A stretch of 64,000 nucleotides of DNA. Origin: Glutamicibacter arilaitensis Re117 (GTDB lineage Bacteria; Actinomycetota; Actinomycetes; Actinomycetales; Micrococcaceae). Position 1 is the first letter of the stretch. Each line of letters begins with the position of its first letter. The stretch lies in contig NC_014550.1 of the NCBI RefSeq assembly GCF_000197735.1, forward strand, positions 3,658,001 to 3,722,000, written 5' to 3'. Positions 1 to 8,578 of the stretch are shown in pieces. A program made the translations under genes and the position numbers. Under the pieces are notes generated by a model, which was given only the letters and a program-made list of their open reading frames with translations, had not been told where the DNA came from and searched no databases.

Positions 1-105
1 GATTCCCAGTTCCTTGCAGAACTGCGAGATACTCAAGGAGTCTGGCAGGCCCGGATCGAACTCGATGATTTGGCGGCGTATCGACGCCGATAATGAATTT
101 GACAC
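1..105 (-). CDS. IS481-type transposase, N-terminal fragment (runs off window)
   Basis: The minus strand is open from a GTG at 105 to the window edge, 35 codons. The peptide begins VSNSLSASIRRQIIEFDPG and continues into SISQFCKELGI, which looks like the first helix-turn-helix of IS481-family transposases that carry an extra N-terminal HTH. The catalytic DDE core would lie outside the window. The tandem repeats at 163-227 lie just upstream, where the element's terminal binding sites would be. Assignment rests on my memory of this family's N-terminus; whether the full gene is intact is unknown. Confidence 0.6.
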   Translation of the reverse strand, partial: MSNSLSASIRRQIIEFDPGLPDSLSISQFCKELGI

Positions 106-162
106 GTTTAATTATCAAATTGATCGCTGACCAGAAGGGGCCTGCCAGCATGTCTTGCTACC

Positions 163-227
163 TGTCAGCGATGTGCTGATACATCCTGTAAGCGATGTTG
201 TGAGTCAGGGTGTAAGCGATGTTCTGA
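163..227. repeat. Three 17-bp direct repeats at 24-bp spacing, likely IS end
   Basis: TGTCAGCGATGTGCTGA at 163-179, TGTAAGCGATGTTGTGA at 187-203 and TGTAAGCGATGTTCTGA at 211-227 repeat with an exact 24-bp period. They sit 58 bp upstream of the transposase fragment, on the side where the element's outer end should be. Repeated transposase-binding sites inside an IS end are the simplest reading; regulatory iterons are an alternative. Confidence 0.6.
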
Positions 228-624
228 GAGAGGACAGCCCGACTCGCCGGATTAGTAGTACCAAATCGCCCTATTCGGTAGTCGGCATCGACGGCAACTC
301 ATGGATCGTCTTCACGTGCCATTGAATCGTCTGTAATTGTTGGCAAAGGCTGGCAGGGTGATGCTGGTCCATCCGCCCCCAACATGACTCATGGATCGTC
401 TGCCCCGTTTATCCCAAGCGTCCTCTCCCCCAACGCTGAAGAGGTCTACCCAGATCATTTGAAATGCAGTAGTCGCCAGGGTCCGTCTCACAAGCGCGAA
501 AATTCTTCAACGCGGAGACTCGACCGTTGCCACTCACATGCACACCAACTTCTCGGAGGTTCAGAGGGAAGAGTTGGCTTCACTGATCGGTCAAACAACC
601 GGCTGGTCGCGGGTGACTCCTACT
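228..624. other. No convincing gene; one 15-bp direct repeat
   Basis: No ORF here has a plausible ribosome site or a recognisable product. ACTCATGGATCGTCT occurs twice, at 297-311 and 387-401, exactly 90 bp apart. This may be residue of older insertions beside the IS481 fragment. Otherwise I see nothing in it. Confidence 0.5.
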
Positions 625-1080
625 TCAGGCGCTCCTTTGCGAGTTTCGCAGCCCGTCCAGTTCCGCGATCTCGTTGAACTTCCTATTCGAGTAGTTCACC
701 GCGACATACCAGGACGCCGCGACCACCAGGTGCATAAGCGTCACCGTCAATGCGGTCCCCCAGTCCTCGGCGAAGAACCACTGCACCACGGCAGAGGCCA
801 GAACGGCCGCAACGCCGATCACCTGGGCGATACGGCAGAATCCCGGCTTGGCCCGGCCGATCAAGAAGGTCAGGAACCCGAGAACGAGAATCGGCGGGGC
901 GGTGAAACGCACGATGTGGATGAAGTCCAGGTTCTGGAACAAGCCGCCGGAGTACTCCATGGATGCGCCAATGACCCTGGCAATGAAATAGGCCAAGACG
1001 CTCAGCGACATGGCTCCGAAAGCCGCAATCACCACCTGGGCGAAATTGAACGGCATCTTGAATCTAACGTCAGCCTGCAT
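625..1080 (-). CDS. DUF6069-like four-helix membrane protein
   Basis: 151 residues with four hydrophobic segments, roughly residues 10-33, 55-78, 88-106 and 112-132, connected by short loops. Size and topology resemble the small actinobacterial DUF6069 family, whose function is not established. The start is an ATG preceded by an AAAGGGG ribosome site about 10 bases upstream; a second ATG at codon 9 is possible. No operon partner: the next gene on this strand begins 120 bp away. No catalytic motif is visible. Confidence 0.65.
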   Translation of the reverse strand: MQADVRFKMPFNFAQVVIAAFGAMSLSVLAYFIARVIGASMEYSGGLFQNLDFIHIVRFTAPPILVLGFLTFLIGRAKPGFCRIAQVIGVAAVLASAVVQWFFAEDWGTALTVTLMHLVVAASWYVAVNYSNRKFNEIAELDGLRNSQRSA

Positions 1081-1201
1081 CGCGAATCATCCCCTTTTAC
1101 GGCGAATTCGAGCTGAACCGGTAGTTCCACTGTACGCCCGCTGGCGGCAAATGGATCCCGGTGATTTTCCACTGCTTTCGCCCCTCACCGGCACGCAGCC
1201 G

Positions 1202-1534
1202 CTAGTTCGGGCCGAGCACCAGGAACAGCGCATATCCGCCCAGCGCACAAAGCGCCAGCGTGGTCATCAGCGCCGCCACCACGTCCGCCTGGACCTTCTC
1301 GTGCTTGACCCCGAGGGCCATGCGCCGATAGCGCGCACGCTGCGAGAGCAGGATCCCCAGAGCCATCGACGAGGACACCGCGATCAGCAGGATCATGCCG
1401 ATGCCGTAGTGCGGCAGCCAACGCAGGAAAACGGCCGAGACCACGAGAAATGAAACCATTGCCCGGTTCCACGCGAAGACGGTGCGCTCTGGCTGCAACC
1501 CCGGGTCGCTGATCTCGATGGGCTCTTTCATCAC
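1202..1534 (-). CDS. DUF202 family membrane protein
   Basis: 110 residues, three predicted membrane helices. The N-terminal part contains PERTVFAWNRAMVSFLVV, a DUF202-type signature (x-R-T-x-x-A-W-x-R). It overlaps the upstream gene by 4 bp and is translationally coupled to it. Paired short and long DUF202 proteins of this kind are common in actinobacteria. The molecular function of the family is not established. Confidence 0.75.
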   Translation of the reverse strand: MMKEPIEISDPGLQPERTVFAWNRAMVSFLVVSAVFLRWLPHYGIGMILLIAVSSSMALGILLSQRARYRRMALGVKHEKVQADVVAALMTTLALCALGGYALFLVLGPN

Positions 1535-1914
1535 GAGCTGAGGGACCAGAAAATCATGGCGATCGCTGCCAGTGAGGCCACCACGGCACCGAATGCCAGC
1601 AGCGGGACAATGGCGGGAATCGGCAACGGCCGGCCGGTGCGCATGCTGCGTTCCACGCGGACCCAGCGCACGGCTGCACCGGCGGCAATCAGGATGCCGA
1701 CGCCGATCACCAGCACCGCCAGCCAGGTGCGAACTGGCGACGGGAAGGCCTCTGCGGCGAAGGCCTCCAGCGCTGTGCCGCCCGCGAGGAATGCCAATGA
1801 GGTGCGGATCCAGGCCAAGAATGTGCGCTCGTTGGCAAGGGTGAAGCGCGGGTCAGGTTCACTGCCCTGCGGCAATAGCCAGCGTGAAATCCGGCTGCGT
1901 TCTGGCTCGGCCAT
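1531..1914 (-). CDS. YidH/DUF202 family inner-membrane protein
   Basis: 127 residues. The motif LANERTFLAWIRTSLAFLAGG near residues 26-46 is the classic YidH/DUF202 signature, followed by two further hydrophobic segments (about 62-84 and 104-125). First gene of a two-gene operon with the DUF202 protein downstream, overlapping by 4 bp. The divergent hydrolase gene starts about 150 bp away, so the two transcripts share a promoter region. Function unknown. Confidence 0.8.
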   Translation of the reverse strand: MAEPERSRISRWLLPQGSEPDPRFTLANERTFLAWIRTSLAFLAGGTALEAFAAEAFPSPVRTWLAVLVIGVGILIAAGAAVRWVRVERSMRTGRPLPIPAIVPLLAFGAVVASLAAIAMIFWSLSS

Positions 1915-1952
1915 GACCCTCCTTGGTTTGCATCGTTGCTATGAGCATACCC

Positions 1953-1985
1953 AACCGATTATCGGCTAAACCTATTTAGTTGGTT
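1953..1985. promoter_or_regulatory. Interrupted inverted repeat between divergent genes
   Basis: AACC...CTAAA-CCTA-TTTAG...GGTT forms two nested inverted-repeat arms (1953-1956 with 1982-1985; 1966-1970 with 1975-1979). It lies between the divergent YidH-like and MBL-fold hydrolase genes, where an operator would be expected. The binding protein is unknown; the LysR regulator at 4491-5423 is one candidate. Confidence 0.3.
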
Positions 1986-2063
1986 GATAAAAACAGTTTT
2001 ACGAATGTGATCCAGCGCATAAGAATGGAATGCAGCACTTGAACCAAAGAAAGGGCGCATTCC

Positions 2064-3110
2064 ATGGCCTCCACCAATCTCAATCCCCACGTCGCTACGC
2101 TGGGCACCGCCGGCGGACCACGCTGGTGGACCGGCGAGAACGCTGGCAAGCGTGCGGGGATTTCCACCGCAGTAGTCGTGGGCGAGAGCGTCTACCTGGT
2201 GGATGCCGGAACCGGCGTGGGCAACCAGCTGATGAAGGCAGGATTCACCCCAGCGAACCTGCGCGGCATCTTCCTCACGCATTTGCACTCCGATCACACC
2301 ATCGATCTGGCTTCGCTGGCCATCTTCGGGATGTTCACCCTGCCGGCCGGCAAGGCTCCGATTTCCATCATCGGCCCGGGCGACCGCGGCGCCCTGCCGC
2401 CAGCGTCCCCGCGCGCCGCCACCGCCCCGCAGCCGGTCTTCGCGCGCAACCCGACCCCCGGGACCGCCTCGATGTTCGAGCACCTGATGCAGGCCTACGC
2501 CACGGACTTGAACGACCGCGTGATCGACGCGCTGCGTCCCTCGCCGCTGGACCACTTCATCGCCTCGGACATCGCGATCCCGGCTGGCACCGGGTACCAC
2601 CCCAATGGCAACCCGACGCCCGAGGGCTTCGCGCCGTTCGAGATCTACCGCGACGAGCTGGTCACGGTGACCGCAACACTGGTCAAGCACCCGCCCATCG
2701 CTCCGGCCTTCGCCTTCCGCTTCGACACCGCCGAAGGCTCGGTGACCATTTCCGGGGACACTGCACCATGCCAGACCCTGGTAGCCCTCGCGCAGGACAC
2801 CGACCTGCTGCTGCATGAGGCCATCGATTTCGATTGGGTGCAACGCGCCTACGGTTCGGTTGGCACCCTGGAGGCCCAGGCCTCGATGGACCACCACCGC
2901 GCATCGCACACCTCGCCGGAACAGGCAATCGCGATTGCCCACGAAGCCGGGGCGCGCACCCTTGCCTTGCACCACTTGGTCCCCGGAACCACGCCCCTGG
3001 AAGTCTGGGAGGCCCACGCCGAGAAATTCTCCGGCAACTACCTGGTGCCCAACGACCTGGACACGATATCCTTTTCCCGCGTCACTAGTGAAATGGCGGC
3101 AGCACGATGA
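2064..3110 (+). CDS. MBL-fold metallo-hydrolase (RNase Z/arylsulfatase-like group)
   Basis: 348 residues. The metallo-beta-lactamase signature H-L-H-S-D-H is at residues 73-78. Further metal-ligand candidates are the D of SGDT near residue 233 and the histidines of ALHHL near 303. This arrangement matches the RNase Z-like branch of the fold, which also contains lactonases and sulfatases, so the substrate cannot be read. A ribosome site AAAGAAAGGG precedes the ATG. The stop overlaps the transporter start by 4 bp (ATGA), so hydrolase and transporter were probably coexpressed, which suggests hydrolysis and uptake of one organic acid or ester. Confidence 0.8.
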   Translation: MASTNLNPHVATLGTAGGPRWWTGENAGKRAGISTAVVVGESVYLVDAGTGVGNQLMKAGFTPANLRGIFLTHLHSDHTIDLASLAIFGMFTLPAGKAPISIIGPGDRGALPPASPRAATAPQPVFARNPTPGTASMFEHLMQAYATDLNDRVIDALRPSPLDHFIASDIAIPAGTGYHPNGNPTPEGFAPFEIYRDELVTVTATLVKHPPIAPAFAFRFDTAEGSVTISGDTAPCQTLVALAQDTDLLLHEAIDFDWVQRAYGSVGTLEAQASMDHHRASHTSPEQAIAIAHEAGARTLALHHLVPGTTPLEVWEAHAEKFSGNYLVPNDLDTISFSRVTSEMAAAR

Positions 3111-4455
3111 GCAACACCTTGAATAACGGCACCAGCATGGAGGCACAGGTGCTGGTCCCCTCGCTGAACTCCCCGCAGATGCGCCGGATCCTGGCTTCCA
3201 GCTTCATCGGCAGCGCGATCGAATTCTACGATTTCATCCTCTATGCCACCGCGGCCTCGCTGGTCTTCAACAAGGTCTTCTTCGTGGGACTGACCCCGGG
3301 CGTGGCAATCTTCGCTTCCTTCGCCACCCTGGCCGTGGGCTACCTGGCCCGCCCGCTGGGCGGCATCATCTTCGGCCACTTCGGCGACAAGATCGGGCGC
3401 AAGGGCGTGCTGATCACCTCGATGGCCATGATGGGCGGCGCCTCGACGCTGATCGGGCTGCTGCCTCCCACCGCCCAGATCGGCATGCTGGCCCCATCGC
3501 GCTGATCACCCTGCGCGTCATCCAGGGCCTTGCCGTGGGCGGCGAATGGGGCGGCGCCATGCTGATGGCATTGGAGCACGCCCCGAAGGAACGCCGCGGC
3601 TTCGCGGCGAGCTTCGCGAATATGGGCGGCCCTGCCGGCGCCGTGCTGGCCACCTTGGCGGTCTCGGCCGTCTCCATCATGCCCAATGAGCAGTTCCTGG
3701 CCTGGGGCTGGCGCATCCCGTTCCTGATCAGCATCGCACTGGTGGCCATCGGCTTGGTCATCCGCCTGAAGGTCACCGAGTCCCCACTGTTCCTGGCCCT
3801 GGAAGACAAGGCCGAAGAGCGCAAGACCCCCTTCATGGAAGTCATCACCAAGTACCCGAAGTCCGTTATCCGCGGAACCCTGGTAGGCATGAGCTCCTAC
3901 ACCGTGCAGGGCCTGATGACCGTCTGGGCCATCTCCTACGTGGTCGAAGAAGTCGGCATGGACCGCACCGCGGTGCTGAACATCAAGGCCATCGGCGCCG
4001 CCCTGACAGTGGTGGGCATCTGGGTATCCTCGCGCTACTCCGACAAGCTGGGCCGCCGCCCGGTCATGATGGTCGGCATCCTCGCCGGCGCCGTGGCCGC
4101 CCTGCCGATCATGTGGATGCTGGAACTGGGCCAGCTGTGGCTGTTCGCCATCGCGCTGTTCGTGGCCAACGGCATCATCCAGGCCTTCATCTTCGGGCCG
4201 TTCGGCGCGTTCACCGCCGAGCTGTTCCCCACGCGCATCCGCTACACCGGCGCCTCGCTGGTCTACCAGCTCTCCTCCACCGTGGGCGCAGGTTTCACCC
4301 CGATGATCGTTGCGGGCCTGGTGCTGCTGGGCGGCGGCTCGCTGTGGATCGCCGGCGGCGTCTGGGCCGCCGCGTTCATCGTGGCCGCGCTGGCAATGCG
4401 CGGCATCAAGGAAGGCCGCGATGCCGACCTCGAAGCCGAGGAGATGAGCCACTAG
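3107..4455 (+). pseudogene. MHS-family MFS transporter with one frameshift
   Basis: Two reading frames together encode one metabolite:H+ symporter of the major facilitator superfamily (ShiA/ProP/KgtP-like). Codons from 3107 give RRILASSFIGSAIEFYDF and the loop GHFGDKIGRKG; from about 3500 the second frame continues with LRVIQGLAVGGEWGGA through all later helices to 4455. The frame is lost at a run of four C residues (3492-3495); one extra C restores A-P-I-A-L-I-T-L. Either a recent inactivating deletion or a homopolymer error. The gene is coupled to the upstream hydrolase by a 4-bp overlap and converges on the LysR gene. Confidence 0.8.
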
Positions 4456-4490
4456 CCTCTCGGTACCTGGAGCGCGGGGCCGGTTGGAAC

Positions 4491-5423
4491 CTATGGGTTC
4501 CGGCCGGCCTCGCGCTCTTTCTCGGCTCCGGTTTCCTCGCAGAAGTCCAAGAAGGCGCGCAGCCGCAGGCTCGGGCGTTCCGAGGCGGTGTAGGCCACGC
4601 AGATGTCGCTGACCCCTACCTCGCCCTCGATCTCCAGCACCGACAGCGGCAACCCGTCGTAGCTCAGGTTGACCGGCGGGCGCTGCACCAAAACCGTGTA
4701 GCCCAGCCCGCGGGCCACCATCCCGCGCACGGCCTCGAAGCTCTGCGAACTCCAGCGCACCTTCAGATCCAGGCCCGACATGCGCAGGTTCACCAGCTGG
4801 TTATCGCGCACCGTGGGAATGTCCAGGGAGACGAAGTCGTCATCGGCCAGCTCGGCCAGCGCCACGGATTTGCGGTTCGCCAGCCGATGATTGCCGCCTA
4901 CCAGCACATAGGGGCGGCCGGACATCACCCGGCGCCAGGAAACCTGCGGCAGCAGGTGGCGGGTGTGGGTGAGCACCGCATCCAGATGGCCCTTGAGCAT
5001 GCGCTCCTGCAGCTCGGCGCCGTCGCCTTCCACCAAGGTCACCTGCAGGTCCGGGTGGACATTGGTGAAGCGTTCGCAAATCACCGGGATCCAGAAGGCG
5101 GCCAGCGAGGAATAGCAGCCGATCACCATCGGACCGGAGAGCTTGGTCTGGCGTTCGACAATCAGGTCCTGCACCTCTTCGGCATGGCGCACCAGCGCCC
5201 GCGAATCCAGCAGGAAGTCGGTGCCGACAGCGGTGAGCACCACCCCTCGAGCCCCGCGGCGCACCAGCAGCTGAGAGCCGACGGCACGTTCCAGCTCGTC
5301 CATCGACTGCGACATGGCTGCCTGGGAAATATGGCACTGCTTCGCCGCCGCGGAAATGGAGCCGAGTTCCGCTACGGCGACGAAATACTGCAGCTGGCGC
5401 AGGGTGTAATTGATCACCCACAC
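4491..5423 (-). CDS. LysR family transcriptional regulator
   Basis: 310 residues. The N-terminal winged helix-turn-helix is clear at residues 5-65 (LRQLQYFVAVAELGSISAAA, then QAAMSQSMDELERAVG). A substrate-binding-like effector domain follows from about residue 95 (GPMVIGCYSSLAAFWIP) to the C-terminus. The gene converges on the MHS transporter, with 35 bp between stops. LysR proteins usually control neighbouring transport or catabolic genes, so the hydrolase-transporter pair is the likely target; this is inference. No effector can be deduced. Confidence 0.85.
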   Translation of the reverse strand: MWVINYTLRQLQYFVAVAELGSISAAAKQCHISQAAMSQSMDELERAVGSQLLVRRGARGVVLTAVGTDFLLDSRALVRHAEEVQDLIVERQTKLSGPMVIGCYSSLAAFWIPVICERFTNVHPDLQVTLVEGDGAELQERMLKGHLDAVLTHTRHLLPQVSWRRVMSGRPYVLVGGNHRLANRKSVALAELADDDFVSLDIPTVRDNQLVNLRMSGLDLKVRWSSQSFEAVRGMVARGLGYTVLVQRPPVNLSYDGLPLSVLEIEGEVGVSDICVAYTASERPSLRLRAFLDFCEETGAEKEREAGRNP

Positions 5424-5448
5424 AGTCTAGCCAGCGGGCAGCGGGCTA

Positions 5449-5757
5449 TTACCGTTCGTAAAGTCGTCCGGTGTCCCTGACCCGTGCCAGATCCTGCTGG
5501 CTCACCCTAGTTCTTTCGCCCAACTGACCGAGGCTGGCGCCGCGTTCCAAGGCCAGCACGATAAGCCGCTCAAGCTGGGCAACACAGCTTTGTAGTTCCG
5601 CGGTCACCTCGCCAGTTCCACGGGCTTGCACCTGCAGCAGTGCCAGCCGCTGAACAACGGTGTCAATCGGCGTCCAGTCAAGGCCGAGGACAGGAGGCTT
5701 ATGCCCGTCCTCGAAAGAAAATTGCCAGCCACTCATGCTGGACATCTTCGCATTCAC
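5449..5757 (-). CDS. Hypothetical protein, 102 aa
   Basis: Short protein of unrecognised family starting at a GTG (alternative ATG codons 5 and 8). The second half is helical and ends in LGQLGERTRVSQQDLARVR, which resembles a single helix-turn-helix. No ribosome site is obvious. It lies 25 bp upstream of the LysR gene on the same strand and may be cotranscribed. Probably a real gene from codon pattern and position, but weakly supported. Confidence 0.45.
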   Translation of the reverse strand: MNAKMSSMSGWQFSFEDGHKPPVLGLDWTPIDTVVQRLALLQVQARGTGEVTAELQSCVAQLERLIVLALERGASLGQLGERTRVSQQDLARVRDTGRLYER

Positions 5758-5792
5758 GACGTTCTGCGGGCAACGCCAGCACTGTTAAATAC

Positions 5793-5828
5793 TGCGAGCC
5801 CAGCATCGGCAAAGGATGCTGGACCCGC
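5793..5828 (-). terminator. Hairpin after the monooxygenase pair
   Basis: CCAGCATC (5800-5807), loop GGCAAAG, GATGCTGG (5815-5822) form a perfect 8-bp stem, extended outward by TGCG/CGCA. It lies 15 bp past the stop at 5843 and probably ends the SAM-riboswitch transcript. There is no long U-run, so efficiency is uncertain. Confidence 0.55.
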
Positions 5829-5842
5829 AAAGACCATGAAGC

Positions 5843-7072
5843 TTATATCGAGGTTCCAATCGCCCACACGCGCGGAAGCTCGGTGCCATTGACCGCCAGG
5901 TCCCCAATCAACCGCGCCTTGAACACCCAGGGGTTGTGGTTGCCGGCAGTACGGGCATTGCGCCAGTGCCGGTCCAGATTCTTGGAGACGCTCGTGGCGC
6001 TGGCAGCCAGCGCATCAAAAGCGTGGGTGATGGCATTGAGCACCAGCGGGGTCAGCACCACCTGCGCCTGAGCGCTGGCCAGCTCGGCGTCGTCGTTCGC
6101 GGACTCATCCTCTATCTCGGTGACATCACCGTCGTGCAGCGCGAGCGCAGTTTCGTAGGCTCCCTGCAACGCCGCCGAAACGCGTTGAACCGTTGCCGCG
6201 GCGGCGAAGGATGCAGCGGAGACCTCTCCGATCACCTGCAGCAGCTGCGGATCTTCGGCAGCCACATTGGCCGCCGCATGGCTGAAGGTCCGCTTGCGAG
6301 CCTTCAGCTCGGCGGCGAAGTCCCGCTCTGCCGCTTTGGCGGAGCCGGCCAGCACCGCCAGGAGCACCTGCTGGTAGAACGCTGTCTGGTACTTGAAACG
6401 GGTGTCGAAGTCGATCAGGTCTTCCTCGGCCACCACCGCATCGGTGAAGGTGGAGGTTCCGGTACCCGTGGTGCGCTGGCCAAAGCCGTCCCAGTCATCG
6501 GCCAGTTCGACGCCGGGCTGGTGGCGGTTGACCGCGGCGATCACGCGCTTTCCGGTATCGGTGCGCTCCGCGTAGGTGTCCAGCCAGTCTGCGAAAATCG
6601 AGCCGGTGGAATAGTACTTGGTGCCGTTGATCTTGAATCCGCCCTTGCCGTCCGGGGTGACCTTGGTGATCACGTCCCCGACCTTCACCGTTCCAACCTC
6701 GGTCCACGAGTTGCCCACCAGTTCACCGGCGGCGAAGCGGGCCAGCCACTTGTCGCGCCCCGGACCCGGCTCTGCCACCAGCCGATCCTCGACAAACGCG
6801 AAGTGCGCGCGCAGCGCCTGGGCGATATTGGAGTCAGCTGCCGCGAGATCCACGAACAGTTCGAAGAGTTCGGGCAGAGTTGCGCCGGAACCCCCGTGCG
6901 ATTCTGGAACCCTAACCGCACCGAAGCCGGCGGCAGCCAGGTCCGCGACCGCCTGGTAGGGCAATTCGCCGGTGCGGTCGCGTTCGGCCGCGCCCTGCGC
7001 GATGCGCGCGAAGAGCGGTGCAAAACGTGCTTTGAGTCCTGCGAGTCGAGTGCCAGTTGCTAATGCAGTCAT
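5843..7072 (-). CDS. DszC/SfnB-like flavin-dependent monooxygenase (acyl-CoA dehydrogenase fold)
   Basis: 409 residues spanning the whole acyl-CoA dehydrogenase fold: an N-terminal helical domain, a beta domain with WTEVGT and FKINGTKYYSTGS, and a C-terminal helical domain ending ASATSVSKNLDRHWRNART. The R-x-W-R-N-x-R-T-x-x-x-H-x-P segment near the C-terminus is typical of the dibenzothiophene monooxygenase (DszC)/SfnB branch, which uses reduced flavin and oxygen on organosulfur compounds. Second gene behind the SAM riboswitch, 28 bp after its homolog. No flavin reductase is present nearby. The substrate is unknown; role in sulfur scavenging is inferred from family and regulation. Confidence 0.75.
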   Translation of the reverse strand: MTALATGTRLAGLKARFAPLFARIAQGAAERDRTGELPYQAVADLAAAGFGAVRVPESHGGSGATLPELFELFVDLAAADSNIAQALRAHFAFVEDRLVAEPGPGRDKWLARFAAGELVGNSWTEVGTVKVGDVITKVTPDGKGGFKINGTKYYSTGSIFADWLDTYAERTDTGKRVIAAVNRHQPGVELADDWDGFGQRTTGTGTSTFTDAVVAEEDLIDFDTRFKYQTAFYQQVLLAVLAGSAKAAERDFAAELKARKRTFSHAAANVAAEDPQLLQVIGEVSAASFAAAATVQRVSAALQGAYETALALHDGDVTEIEDESANDDAELASAQAQVVLTPLVLNAITHAFDALAASATSVSKNLDRHWRNARTAGNHNPWVFKARLIGDLAVNGTELPRVWAIGTSI

Positions 7073-7100
7073 CGTTCAGTCCAATCCGGGAGAAGTTTTC

Positions 7101-8312
7101 TTAGGTGTACAGCGAGAGCGGCTGGGACTCTCCGCGCAGGAAGTAAGCACCAACCTCGATCTTCTTGTAGTCCACAGGGTCATGCAGCGAATGGGTGCGC
7201 ACATTGCGCCAGAACAGGTCCAGGCCGACGCCGCTCTGGGTGGAGGAGGAACCGGTGACCTCGAAGACGCGGTTGGCGACCTCCACGCCGGCCTCGGTGG
7301 CCACGACCTTCAGCTCCGCGATCGCCACGGCCAGTTCCGCGCGCTGCGGCTGGGTGACCGCGCCGGCCAGCGAGAGCAGCGCATCGAACCTGCGGCCCAG
7401 CTTCTCGGCCAGGGCGGCGACGGCGGCGGTGCGGGCCTTCAGCTCGCCCACGGTGCGCTGGAACACCGGATCCTGCGAGTAGGTTTCCGCCGCTGAGAGG
7501 AACCAGGCGTTCTTGCGCCCCAGCAGGATCTGCTTGCCGCGTTCCAGCGCGCCCTGCGCGATGCCCACGTAGAAATTGGCGAAGGCCAGCTGGATGCCCG
7601 GGGTGAGCAGGGTGGAGACCGGCTCGTCGGTGACCGGGCCCAGCACGTCGGCCGGCTCGATGCGCACGTTGCGGTACACCAGCGAGTTCGACGCGCTCAG
7701 CCGCTGGCCCAGGTAGTCCCAGTCGTCGACGATCTCCAGCCCCTGCGCATCGCGCGGCACCACGAAGGCCAGCAGCTCGCCGGTGCCTTCGACCTGGGCG
7801 TTCACGACGATCACCTCGCCCACCCCGGATCCGGTGGAGAAGCGCTTGGCGCCGTTCAGCCGGTAGCCGGCGCCCTCGCGGGTCAGCACGAGGGCCGGGT
7901 CCACCGGATTGACCGAGTCGCCCCACAGCCAGCGTTCCTCCACGGTGCGCCGCCACCAGGCGGCCTGCGCCTCGGCCGGGGCGTAGAACGCGATGGAAGA
8001 CTGGTTGATGTAGTGGTAGGCCAGCAGCTGGGAGATCGACCCGTCGGCGGCGGCCAGGATGCGGATGACCTCGAAGGCGGTCTCGAAGTGCCCTCCGGCA
8101 CCGCCGAATTCGGCGGGAGCCAGCAGGTCCAGCAGCCCGGCCTCGCGCAAGAGCCGCACCTCGGCGAAGGGCTGCGCGTTGGCGCGGTCGCGGGCCAGCG
8201 CGTCGGCGGCCAGGGCGTCCGCAACCCGGCGGGCGACGGCGCGCCAGTGCTCCAGTTCGGCGTCGCGGGCGGTGCCGGTGTACGGGACGCGGGGCAGTGC
8301 GGTGACGGTCAT
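7101..8312 (-). CDS. DszC/SfnB-like flavin-dependent monooxygenase, paralog
   Basis: 403 residues with the same fold as the next gene. Key segments are LLAPAEFGGAGG near residue 62, YRLNGAKRFSTGSG in the beta domain, and the C-terminal TQSGVGLDLFWRNVRTHSLHDP, a strong DszC/SfnB-type signature. Such enzymes oxygenate sulfur or carbon next to sulfur with FMNH2 from a separate reductase. It is the first gene after the SAM riboswitch, so expression should rise when S-adenosylmethionine, and hence sulfur, is scarce. The pair may form a hetero-oligomer or act on successive intermediates; this cannot be decided here. Confidence 0.8.
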   Translation of the reverse strand: MTVTALPRVPYTGTARDAELEHWRAVARRVADALAADALARDRANAQPFAEVRLLREAGLLDLLAPAEFGGAGGHFETAFEVIRILAAADGSISQLLAYHYINQSSIAFYAPAEAQAAWWRRTVEERWLWGDSVNPVDPALVLTREGAGYRLNGAKRFSTGSGVGEVIVVNAQVEGTGELLAFVVPRDAQGLEIVDDWDYLGQRLSASNSLVYRNVRIEPADVLGPVTDEPVSTLLTPGIQLAFANFYVGIAQGALERGKQILLGRKNAWFLSAAETYSQDPVFQRTVGELKARTAAVAALAEKLGRRFDALLSLAGAVTQPQRAELAVAIAELKVVATEAGVEVANRVFEVTGSSSTQSGVGLDLFWRNVRTHSLHDPVDYKKIEVGAYFLRGESQPLSLYT

Positions 8313-8348
8313 GATCGGGCTCCTTGGATTTGGACTTCCGAGGGATTC

Positions 8349-8452
8349 CGGCAGTTCCGGGCTCCAACGAACCTGGCGTTAGCACTCCCTGCGGATTGCA
8401 GGCTTGCTGCGGCGTGGTGGAGCCAGGTCTCCTGGCCTCCGGGATGCCACCG
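8349..8452 (-). promoter_or_regulatory. SAM-I-type riboswitch
   Basis: Read on the minus strand, the 104-nt leader shows the S-box pattern: closing helix CGGTGG/CTGCCG (8447-8452 with 8349-8354), a GGAG-ACCTGGCTCC block, GCCGCAGCAAGC, a small hairpin CCTGC-AATCC-GCAGG, then GTGCTAACGCCAG and a short P4 hairpin. These match the order GAG..CTGGCCC..GCAACC..GGTGCTAAWTCCAG known from SAM-I riboswitches. It lies 36 nt before the ATG of the first monooxygenase, so control is probably at translation or early termination. A covariance-model search would settle the subclass. Confidence 0.8.
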
Positions 8453-8513
8453 ATTCAAGCACGTTCCACCGGCCTGCGGGGCCCGCCCGTCACGCGGCGG
8501 AACACCACGCAAG

Positions 8514-8558
8514 ACGGCGTCATCTGCGGGCCTTGCGGCAGCGCGAATGTGACGCCGT
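8514..8558 (-). terminator. Hairpin after the siderophore uptake operon
   Basis: ACGGCGTCA (8514-8522) pairs with TGACGCCGT (8550-8558), enclosing a smaller CTGC/GCAG stem. It lies 21 bp past the stop of the last permease gene. No U-run follows. A 12-bp palindrome GCGGCCGGCCGC at 8564-8575 lies between it and the stop codon. Confidence 0.5.
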
Positions 8559-8578
8559 GCTAGGCGGCCGGCCGCGCC

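Noticed and set aside
8349..8452. Cobalamin riboswitch as an alternative for the leader
   Set aside because: The B12 box and GCCACTG pattern are missing, while the SAM-box helix order fits.
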